Source: Thalassia testudinum
Lineage: Eukaryota; Streptophyta; Magnoliopsida; Alismatales; Hydrocharitaceae
DNA length: 64,000 nt
Assembly (NCBI GenBank): GCA_037157565.1
Contig: JAZHRO010000019.1
Coordinates: forward strand, 64,230,501-64,294,500
Direction: 5' to 3'
Shown: in pieces, positions 54,974 to 64,000 of the stretch
How the letters are laid out: each line of letters opens with the position of its first letter
How positions within the stretch are numbered: the first letter of the stretch is position 1
The notes under the pieces: generated by a model
Told to the model about the DNA's origin: nothing
Seen by the model: only the letters and a program-made list of their open reading frames with translations
Databases searched by the model: none
Position numbers and translations under genes: made by a program

Positions 54974-56922
54974 ATGCAGCCGAGTTACTTAGGAAGACCA
55001 TTCAAGAAACCTAAATCCTGAAGAACCATGAGAGATAGAATGGTTGAGGATGCCCTTGACTTCTATGAAATTGAATACAAAGCCTCAACACCAATAGAAG
55101 GCATTCAGGTTAATGCACCAACAACCACAACCTTCATCATAATGTACCAACAACCACAAATGGATCAACCTAAGACATTCTCATAACAGGATACATTGAG
55201 ATAGAAAAATTGCACAACCTTGAATACATCCAATGCATGACAAATCCTGTACTTTGGGAACAACACTAAGATGATCTTAAAAAATGGGAAGAGATGATGA
55301 GATTATTGAAACAAGTTATTGATCAGCAATACCCATATGTGCCCCAAACAGATGATGAACCATCTTAGAGTAATATTGAGGATCAATCCAATTTTCCAAA
55401 TCTTGGGTTTGAGGCACAGAGTGGTTGTGGATTCCCAACCTAGATAGAACACAACATGCCTGATATTGAAGAAGGTTGAGCAGTTCCAATTGTAGGAAAA
55501 CACAATGGAGAGCCAACCCTAGACCCTAGATCACCAAGCATAGAATTCTAAGATTCTTGCAATAATGAGATTAAAATTGAACCTCTCGAGGGTGTAAATC
55601 CCGCCCCTTGTTCTGATAAGGTGACCCTCGAAGGTTATTCAGAGTTAGATTCTAGTAATTCAACCCACATCCTAAGCCTAGAATCTGGATCTGAAACTTA
55701 TTAGGAAGATTACAAGGCCCCCTATGAAGAAGATCAAATTTTCAATGAAGAATATGATTCTGAGCCTCTATTTGATGAATATCCCTCGCCAACATCCTCA
55801 GAGAGACAAATCAATTTTTCGGAAGTCGTGCCAATCTACGATATAGAAATGGAGGAGTTGGACGAGTGGGGTTTCAATTGGGTCTTTCCCACAAGCCTAG
55901 AACTTGAGCCTAGACTAGATAAGGACACCTTTTTAAGCTCAGAATTCACATATAGGTTAGACCCCAGTCAGGCTGCTAAGACCTCATTATGTGATTTGTT
56001 CTGTGGTGGAACTCATGATCTCGAATCTTATTCAGAACTTGATTTTTGCAATATCTTCGATGACTTCCAATCTGACCATGATTTCAGAGAGACTCTACTT
56101 CCTGATTACAACAAACCAATCTACGACCTCAGCTCACATGATTCATTCTCCGACTCCGACTCTGAGGTCCCGGTTCCCGAGATCGCTGAAGAAAGTTTAG
56201 GTTCTAGTGGCATGGAATCATTTCTTTTCGATCCTCAGGAATCAAAACCAGAAAATGCCGAGAGTGACTGTAACCTAGAGTACAAATCTTTTCTCGACTC
56301 AGATTTTCATTATCCTATCGACACTCTTCAAGCATTCACTTTTGACTTTGAAAGTTACTATGGGGACTCTCTACATGAAACCACCTGTCACTTGTTTTTA
56401 GAAGAGCCCTCATACACAATTCTCATTGAAGCCACCTCTTCCACACATACAGAACCCATCAAATCCCGTTTTCAACCCCGACCCGCAACCGAACTCAATT
56501 TCTACTTTGATTCACCTCTCACTGAGACGTTTGCAGATGATTCAACTCCACACATACATCGGGTATCAAACATTGATCAGACTAAAAACCATGCTCCATC
56601 ATTCTTTGATCACCCCTGTAGGGTTTTCGCATCATTCACTGATTATTTTACGGATGCCTACTCTGACCAGGCTGATTCGACTCAGCCAAAGCCGGAATTT
56701 ACACTTCCACATCCATCCGAGCTTCATAGCATATGGTGGGTTCCACATCTCCTGAACTACATTTATCAACCCACCAGATTAATAGGGTTTGGGTTGCATC
56801 ATCAGTTTGTTGATCTGAACAAGCACCTGGTTGGACCAACCAGGCTCTTAATCAAGGTGCTTGTTCTACAAAATTCTGCTGATTTGACCACTCCCTCTCC
56901 ATCCCATGTCCCGCTCGGTTGA
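54974..56922 (+). pseudogene. Novel long acidic ORF of element C (interrupted; unknown function)
   Basis: I do not recognise this protein. A reading starts at ATG 54974 (MQPSYLGRPFKKPKS), has a stop soon after, shifts frame once near 55180, and then stays in one frame to the TGA at 56920-56922. The frame shows about six in-frame stops up to TAG 55702-55704; the rest (55705-56922, about 405 codons) is open. An original product of roughly 650 residues is implied. Visible features: an N-terminal DFYEIEYKAS segment, a helical KKWEEMMRLLKQVIDQQYP segment, then a long Asp/Glu/Ser/Phe-rich middle (DFESYYGDSL, SFSDSDSEVPVPE) and a hydrophobic C-terminus (HSIWWVPHLLNYIYQPTRL). No zinc finger, protease, RT or integrase motif is present. 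It sits exactly where D has gag-pol. It could be a remnant or captured host coding region, or an accessory retroelement protein. Confidence 0.75.
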
Positions 56923-58517
56923 AGGCGTTGAATTTAGCGCTTAACGTAAGGCAACCCGTCATTCCAAAAACCTGAGATCTGTCTGATTATCTATTTGTAC
57001 TTCACATCTATTGCATCCTAAGTTTGGTCTAAGAATAGTCGATCCCACCTCTGATACACGTACCACAGCTTGAAATCGTCCGCAGCAGTCATTCCTGACC
57101 CATTCACCCACTCGATAAATCCTGTTCTAAGTCTCTGAACCCAATACTGTTTCACACCCTCTGTTTACAATGAGGACATTGCAAAACTTGGGCATGGGGG
57201 GTGGTAAAGTGAAAACATACAAAACCAAGAAAAGTCAGAAGGATTCTCAAAAAAAAAATCACATATGTCAAAAATACCAAAAAAATTAGAAACTTGTGAA
57301 AAATGAACAAAAAAAAATGGAGGGAAGAAAATTTTGAAACCACATAATCACGAGGAGGAAAAGAGCAAAAAAGTCAAAAGGAGCACAAAAAGAAAAAGAA
57401 AAAAAAGAATAGTCATTAGTAAGAAATTAAAGGATTAACTAAAGTTCTAGACCACATCAAGACAAAAGAGAAAAATGAGAAAAAGTGCTAAGGAGACACA
57501 AAAGGAGATTAGTAGGACGCTGACCTTAGGCCTTTTGGGCTAGACTCTTAGGCTTAAAAATTCACGTATCCGCTAAGATCTGGATAATCCTCAAGAGGTT
57601 GGGGAAAATGAGAAGCTTAAGTATTAGGTCTAAGGCTTAGGGAGTATTCGGCCTCATTAACTGACCTTCGGTTTGCGGGACTCGGTAACCTAAGCACCCC
57701 AATCCACACACAGTCTGGTTTAGTGCGCATAACTATCAAAATCATGCAAAAGCGTTTTAATGTTCTAAAAAAAGTCACCTAGAATAGGAGCGGCCAATCA
57801 ATACAAGTTGATTTGGACGAGTTCCCAGCGCAGAGAGGCGGGAAATTCCCCTCGAAGATGCATAACATATCGTCTCCTCGGTGCTTGTCTCCTAGGATAT
57901 TTACATATCCTACCAGGGGTACGTAAGCACTTTGCTGGTTCAGATACCATGGGCGGCATTATCAAAAAATGTCGATTACCAGGGTCTGGATTTGGCCACA
58001 GAACACCATGGGTGGGATTATCTCGAAAGCCAGGGTTCTGGGGGTTGCCATGGGTGGTGCTATCACAAAGCATCGATTGCCAGGGACCTTTGAGGATTGA
58101 TGATGGGGACGAGGAATCTGATACAGACCGTGTTGAGAAGCCAATCCGAATCTAGAAATAAAAAGAAAAGAGAGAGAAAACTCTCCAAACAAATAAATCC
58201 TCTGTCTCTCTCTTACAAAAACGCACTGCAAATCGAATCAAGGCTAAAATATGTCTCAAGCACGGGTGCTTTAACTGTGGAGTCCAACGAACCTTAGGAT
58301 AGTTCCTGCGAGCCTTAAAAACCTTCACGGAGCACCGAGGCTAGAGCTGATCAGGTCCGGATCTCGGTTGATACTTAAGTACCTCTAGGCCTATTGTCGA
58401 CATTCTAACCTAATCACAAAGAAAAAGAAAAAGCACTTATCATAACTGGTGAAAGAAACTCATGGTCTAGAACAGAAGTTAAAACCTTGAAATTTTGCTA
58501 AGGGACTAGCAAAAGCT
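56923..58517 (+). other. C 3' non-coding region, homologous to the D trailer
   Basis: No gene is seen. Homology to the reverse complement of D 25373-26995 begins just after the ORF stop. An A-rich run lies at 57240-57420. Confidence 0.8.
57169..57207 (+). promoter_or_regulatory. Internal polypurine-like motif of C
   Basis: AATGAGGACATTG is followed by GGGCATGGGGGGTGGTAAAG. Equivalent motifs stand at 26719-26760 in D and 38896-38936 in A. It resembles the 3' polypurine tract (GCATGGGGGTA) and may be a second plus-strand priming site (inference). Confidence 0.55.
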
Positions 58518-58530
58518 AGGCATGGGGGTA
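58518..58530 (+). promoter_or_regulatory. C polypurine tract
   Basis: AGGCATGGGGGTA directly before the 3' LTR. Confidence 0.88.
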
Positions 58531-61436
58531 TGATGAGAACATCATCATGAGTCCTAACTAGCTCATTCTGACCTAGAAAGGAGAGTAAAAGCTCCTACAT
58601 AACCTAAAGGAAGGCCTAATTCAAGGGATTACTGTTCTGGGAAGAAAACATGAAACAAAGGGTAAAATTGTAATTTTACCATTGCAGTACATCAACGGGA
58701 TTTCTTAGGGGCTAAACATAGGCCAATTGGACTTAACAATAGGAAAAGTGGGTTGGTTCAGTTAAAAAAGGGTTCATGTGCAAACTAAGAATTAAATGAC
58801 TTCTTGTAACCCTAAAACAGACCCACTTAATTCAACAAGGTTCTGGTCAGGATAAAAATTAGCTAAATCCTCTAAAATTCATGAAAAAATATCCCCTAGG
58901 GTTTATAACCCTCAATTTATCTTGTGGAACCTATTTTGACCTAAATTGGGGTCCTAGTCAGATATTTGACCTAATTTGGGTTTTTATGTAAAATGTCCAG
59001 TCAAATGTAGTCAAACATAAAATCCAACTCCACCATTAGATTCCTTATGTCAAAATTATGTTTGTACCAAAATTTGAACCTAAGGGGAGGTCACCTTGAC
59101 CTACTTTGCAAAACAGTCCACCCAATTTCATTTTGACCCCTAGCTTTCGAAAATCATTACGCAGACCCCCCTAACTTCCTCGCCACCCATTGCAATTAAG
59201 TCCCTCTACCATTAAAGTGGAGTCCTACTCCGTCGAGGATTTGAGGAGGATTTCTCCCTGGTTCCTTAGAGATCTCCTCCCAGATTTGAAAGGGAGATTC
59301 TCTGAGGAATTCCCTATCGTTTGAACACAATCCCCAGATTTGATTTGCACCCAATCTCTCATGCGAATGCACGAGAGATGTGGGTATCTTCCACTTTCCT
59401 TTTCTGGCGAGGACTCTTACGCTTGGAAGCTTGCCTTCCAAGAACAAGAGCCCCTGCCAGTACCTATAAAAGGACCCTCATATCTGGCCACTCAAAATCA
59501 GCTTGGCTTAGCCGGAGAATCACCCCCAATTTCTTCCCTTCTCCTCCAACCAGGTCTCCAGCAGGCTCCGGCGATTCTTCCTCTTCCTTCTCGTCGCTCT
59601 GCCACAATACCAGTGCCAGAGACATCTTCATCACCTTCCTCTGCATCGCACAATACCAGTGTGCACGCCTTCAGCCCCTTCGTCGTCGTTGTTCTCCCTC
59701 CACTAGACTCATCTTCTTCGGTGGCGACAGGTACGGCTAGCCACCCTCCTGTCCCCTTTCGTCCACTTAGTTAGGTCAAATCTCTTCCCCTCTCTCTTCC
59801 CTTTATTTCCCCTATCTTTATTACTATTTTTATTCCCTCGACGCCGTAGACCACAACCATCATTCTCATCTTCGGTAGAACACCAGCGAGGTGAATCCGT
59901 CGCTCCACCCATCCACACGCCTTGCCACCTACCTCAGAACCTCCGCCATCACCCACTGATCATTTTTCCCACCTTCACTGACCGCCAACACCTCCCCAAG
60001 CGCCCCCCGACCAAACCCACCTTCACGGCCATAGAGTGACCTAGCTACGCACGCCTAGGCCACTCTGCGGCCAGCCACCCATCTCTTCACCTTTGCCGTG
60101 ACACGGCGAAGCTTCCTACATGGTTTGACAGGGTTGAAAGGCCGTATTTGTGAGTTTCATATTCACCCCCTGCCACCATTGAAGCATGAGCAAGCTTGCT
60201 TGCAAGCTTCGCTCGAGGCTGCTGCGCTCGACGAGAACAAGCCCAGGAGGTGTGGGTTGGTCTCGTGCACGCATCCAGACAAGTGAGCGGCTTTGTGAGG
60301 ATCACAGCAGCATCAATTAGGCAGAGCACTTCTGCGGGTACGTGAGCAAAGTGGGTGGGACTTTTAGTCCCACCTTGGAAAGTTAGGCGCGCGGTGAGTG
60401 GATTTTATTGATTTGGTGTTTTTAGCATGTTGCCTTAGAACGCGGGGTGAGGTCCCCTCGCCCATGCTCACCCGCCTCGTTCGCAACCCAAGCTTCCGCG
60501 GACATGGCTGATCGACTCGTTTAACCCCGCACTCCTCACGTACCACCCACGCTGGTGCGCCTGGACCTGGGTGGGCATAACCCAGCCTGATTACCCATAT
60601 AGCTCTGAGAGAGCGAACCCAAGAGAGAAATAGAGAGAGAGCATACGCTGGAAGGGTGGGGGTAGGTTTTGCTCTTCTCTGTGCAGGCAAAGAAGGAGAA
60701 TGAAGAGGCAGCTGCTGAAGAAAGAAGGAAGGAAGGAAGCCAAGGGCAGAAGGGGCAGCTGCTGAAGAAGGACTTGAAGGCAGAAGCTAAAGAAGAAGGA
60801 AGAGGAAGGTACTGCTGAAGAAGAAAAGAGACGGAAGGAGAAATCAAGGCATAAGACAAGAAAGGAAGAAGAAGGCACTGTAGCAGAGAAGGTGCGGTTG
60901 AAGAGAAGGCAAAGGAAGAGAAGGAAGGAGAAATCAAGGAAGAAGAAGACCACAGTCAGAGAAGAAATCAAGGAAGAAGAAGAACCAAAGAGAAAAGAGA
61001 AGAAGAAAGAAGAAAGGGGAAAAGCTAAGGCAGAGAAGAAGAAGAGAAAGAGAAGAGAATATCAAAAGAAGAATCAAATATTTTTACCTCTGATTCAATC
61101 TCTCTATTTTATTGCTACATTTTAATATTCATAAACTCCTGCATTCTATTTTGAATTAGACTTTGAGTAGATTTAAGTGTTCAAATTACATTGATTGAGA
61201 TTAGTGAATAAATTTCATTTTCTCCCTATGTTCGACCTCGGATGCTTAGGTTTTTGAGTAATAAAATTTTTATTTGTTTACAAGGCGATTCCACTATACT
61301 ACGACGCAACATCATTTATTTTATAAACCCCGATCTCACCTCTTGGCAACATTTCGATGCCGTTGCCGGGAACACTTTCGACTTTTCACGTTCCACTTTC
61401 ACTCTCACCCCTTTTTGCCTGGCCCTCTGTTAAACA
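58531..61436 (+). repeat. C 3' LTR (2,906 bp)
   Basis: TGATGAGAAC...GTTAAACA, a parallel copy of the 5' LTR with scattered transitions and small indels. TATAAAA at 59465-59471, GA-rich tract about 60690-61075, relic PBS 61358-61370. Confidence 0.9.
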
Positions 61437-62348
61437 AGAAACTAGGGCTAAAACTGTAATTTTACCAGTTTATCATGAATGCAGTACAACCACGGGTTTT
61501 CTCAGGGGTTGAATGAAGGTCAATTGGTCTTAAAAAGATAACAAGTGGGTTAAGACAGACAGCAAAGGGTTTGCACGTATTCTGAGAATTAAATGACTTT
61601 TGAAACCCTAAAAATAGTCCTGCTTAATTAACTAAGGTTTTGATTAGGATAAAATTCACCTAAACCCTCTAAAATTCATAGAAAAATATTCTCTTGGGTT
61701 TAGAACCTTCAATTTGACCGTCAAAACCCATTTTGACCCAGAACAGAGTCATAGACAGACATTTGCCCTAATTTAGGTTTTTGCATAAATTACCCAGAAA
61801 AACGTAGTCAAAACCAAAATCCAACTTTACCATTACATTCCATAGGTCCAAATTAGGTTTGTACCAAAATTTAGGCCTAAGATGAGTTTGTCTTGACCTA
61901 ATTTGCAAATTGATCCTGTCTAATTACATTTCCACCCTTAACTTTCAAAATATTTTCAAATAGGCCCCTAACTTTGTCATCATTCTCACAAAAGGGTCCC
62001 TACCTCCATTAAACCTATTCCTACTTGCTTCGACGACCTTAAAAAGGAAAGACTCCCTCATTTCTTGACGAATCCCTTTCAAATTTGAAACGGAAGTTCG
62101 TCAAGAAATTCCCTTCCTTTTGAATCCGATCCTAAGCTTTTAAACCTATCTAATCTCTCATGCAAACACATGAGAGATTTGGGTATCAAGGAATTCCCAA
62201 ACTTCGACGGGACCCAAGCTCTAAGCATCCTCCTGAGGTCTATAAAAGCACCTTTTGCTCATACCGAACCTCTCAAGCTTGAATTCCGGCCGAAAACCCT
62301 CCTCTTCCGCCTTCCTCTTCGGCCGCGAAGCTCCTCAAGCTCTGGCGG
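61437..62348 (+). repeat. Fragment of a diverged C/D-like LTR
   Basis: Matches the C LTR from about base 115 onward ('actgtaattttacca', 'gtgggtt', 'aaaccctaaaa') to the 'ctcaagctctggcgg' zone, where the second X copy begins. It is more diverged than the two C LTRs are from each other. It has a TATA-like TATAAAAG near 62242. The first part of this LTR is missing and is not found left of C. Confidence 0.75.
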
Positions 62349-64000
62349 TGATGAGAGACTCATCATGATCTCTAATTACCCCTAATTAACTAGTCTTCTT
62401 AGTTAATTAGCTAAGGTTATGAATATATAAGGGTTAATTATAGAATAAGGGACATTTAGTAAAGGACCTTAAAAATAAGTTAAAAATGACATTTTATCAT
62501 TCAATTAACATTATTAATAATCTAGAAAATAATTGGACTCGAAATCCTATTAATCGTTCCTTTAATTAATAAGTTAAGTAACTTAAACATAATATATACC
62601 TAAGTATATAATAACTTAAGTAATTTTATTTAATCTAATAAATTAATCTAAAAAGGTCAAAAATGTAAATTCAAGGTGAAAACATAATATTTACCTTGTT
62701 TACTAACATATATAAAAAGTTGAAAAAGATCTAAGTTAAAATAAACCTTTAAAACCTGAGTTTACATTTTGGTCCCAAAAACTCATTGCAATCGGGTCCT
62801 TATTTCTCACACAGGTCCTTAAGTTTCACTACATTTAAGTCTCTTTTTGTCTTCTTCTTCTTCTTCAGCCAAATGGACGGCTGGCGACGGAGAGTCACGC
62901 CACCGCACGATCACCGCCCTGCCAACATTACCCTTCTTTGTCCAAGCTCTTGCAGCTTGCGCTCACCACTCCATTATCATCCACCGGTCTGGATTAATCG
63001 GAAATCCTAATTTTCAGTGGGAGTTAACCTCACTATCGTCGGAGACGACGTCGGAGGTTAAGCTCCTGAAGCTCCTTCTTCGGCCAGACCTTGCCACTTT
63101 CTTCGCTGCCAACCACTATAAATACCCCCTTACCCCTTTGATATAACTCAAGTTGGCTCCCTTCCCTCTTCTAACACTGCAGCTGACTTTGATAGGCTAT
63201 TCATCCAAAACTCCGGCAACTTTCCATCTCACTTTCCGACTTCCTCCATCCATTCTGATTAGCCAAGGAGATCCGCCGTGGTTTGCCACGTCTCTGGACA
63301 CAGGCGCCGACCAAGGAATCCTCTGCTTCACCTCACATCCACCCGTCGGAGATCTTCCTCTACACCTTCTGATTTCGTCGTCCTCCATGAGCCTTCGGCG
63401 GAACCCTATTGACCCCTTCATCCAGGCAACAGTAGATTAGGAGTAGGAGTAGGAGTAGGAGTAGGAGGAGGTTAGCTTAGCTAGTTAGATAGTTAGTTAG
63501 ATTAGAGTTAATGTCAGAATTTTAGTTGTCATCTTCTCCGACTCCGGCGAGCTCCTTGGGCTCGCCAGAGCCTTAATCTTGTCTTTTTAACTCACTGTCC
63601 ACATGCCTTTAACCCTCACAATCACTTTTAGCCCATTAAAACACTTAATTGATCACTTAATCACCTAAATCAACTTCACCTCCACCAACTACTGTCGTTG
63701 TCCATGGTGACAGAAGCTGAGTTTAGATTCACCTTCATAGGGTCTTCCATCAGCTATTCATCACTTAGGGACCCTAATAGACACTTTAATATGTATAATT
63801 ACCACATATAAATTAAACGCCCAATTTTAATTAAGCTCCTAGGCTTGCTGTCAATGGCGGCTTAGGAGTAGTTCAAATCCTTAATTAACTATATATTTAT
63901 GATCATAAATACTTGTTGACTTGTTCCAACCACTCAATTGAGTGGTAAAACAGGTCCTGAGCTTAATCCACACATATCCTTTGAAAAATGAAATTTTACT
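62349..64000 (+). mobile_element. Second copy of X (start only; runs off the window)
   Basis: TGATGAGAGACTCATCATG start, then collinear with 17399 to about 19060, including 'ctaattaactagtctt', the TATA box (TATAAATA at 63117-63124) and the 'gacttcctccatccatt' zone. It is inserted in the LTR fragment before it. The right end is outside the window, so I cannot tell whether it is a solo LTR or the 5' LTR of a full element. Confidence 0.8.
63437..63467. repeat. GGAGTA hexamer run in the second X copy
   Basis: About five tandem GGAGTA/TAGGAG units where the first X copy (18446-18452) has one. A recent microsatellite expansion. Confidence 0.7.

Larger units (their letters stand above)
50943..61436 (+). 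mobile_element. Element C: non-autonomous Athila/D-related LTR element with a novel ORF
   Basis: LTRs 50943-53764 and 58531-61436, PBS 53768-53781, polypurine tract 58518-58530. The 4.8-kb internal region has no Gag or Pol domain. It holds a leader and trailer homologous to D and, between them, one long unknown ORF. It looks like a D-type element in which gag-pol was replaced by this ORF, presumably mobilised in trans. No matching TSD: gggag on the left, agaaa on the right. Confidence 0.88.

Noticed and set aside
55828..56922. The C ORF as a retroviral-type envelope gene
   Set aside because: No signal peptide, no clear transmembrane anchor and no downstream position after pol (there is no pol). 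Envelope-like would be unsupported.

Overview
The window is plant nuclear DNA and consists almost entirely of nested LTR retrotransposons. No bacterial operons, rRNA genes or clear host genes are visible. The evidence is TG...CA long terminal repeats (LTRs), target-site duplications (TSDs), primer-binding sites (PBSs) matching initiator-Met or Asp tRNA, and decayed Gag, protease, reverse transcriptase, RNase H and integrase domains of the plant Ty3/gypsy Tekay/Del and Athila-like lineages. This fits an angiosperm with a large, repeat-rich genome. I cannot name the species. Element letters below are mine.

Layout. Positions 1-3790 hold old unique-looking DNA with a degenerate En/Spm-type (CACTA) transposase-related gene (about 721-2870) and one orphan ORF. 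Element B, a Tekay-type element on the + strand, starts at 3791. Its single visible LTR is cut into three pieces (3791-4355, 14741-16730, 49111-49410) by two insertions. The first is element G (4356-14735, +, Tekay with chromodomain, perfect TSD agaag). The second is element A (16731-49105, -, Athila-like, TSD gtagt/gtaat). Element A carries a long LTR-like insert X in its 3' LTR (17399 to about 21307), the Athila-like element D in its 3' non-coding region (22627-38181, -), and a solo LTR F in gag (44146-45903, TSD ctcag). D in turn carries a solo LTR E in its 5' LTR (34515-36272, TSD ctcac). The deepest stack is B > A > D > E. After the B LTR come its PBS and a shortened gag-pol (49595-50942), cut by element C (50943-61436, +). 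The window ends with a fragment of a C/D-like LTR (61437-62348) and the start of a second X copy (62349-64000).

How the parts relate. C has LTR sequence, leader and trailer homologous to D but no gag-pol. Instead it has one long acidic ORF that I do not recognise, so C looks like a non-autonomous element that D-type proteins could mobilise. The coding regions of A, B, D and G are all broken. Many stops look like TGG, CAG or CGA codons hit by G-to-A or C-to-T changes, as expected for heavily methylated, silenced elements.

Most interesting signals: (1) a conserved module in the U3 of the A, E and F LTRs, made of a 16-18 bp palindrome, 49-51 nt, then a tRNA-like A box and a B box 41-42 nt further on, about 370-400 bp upstream of the Pol II TATA box; (2) the unknown ORF of C; (3) short hairpins with compensatory changes at the first bases of LTRs in several families; (4) a relic PBS inside the C LTR, suggesting the LTR boundary moved outward by about 80 bp.
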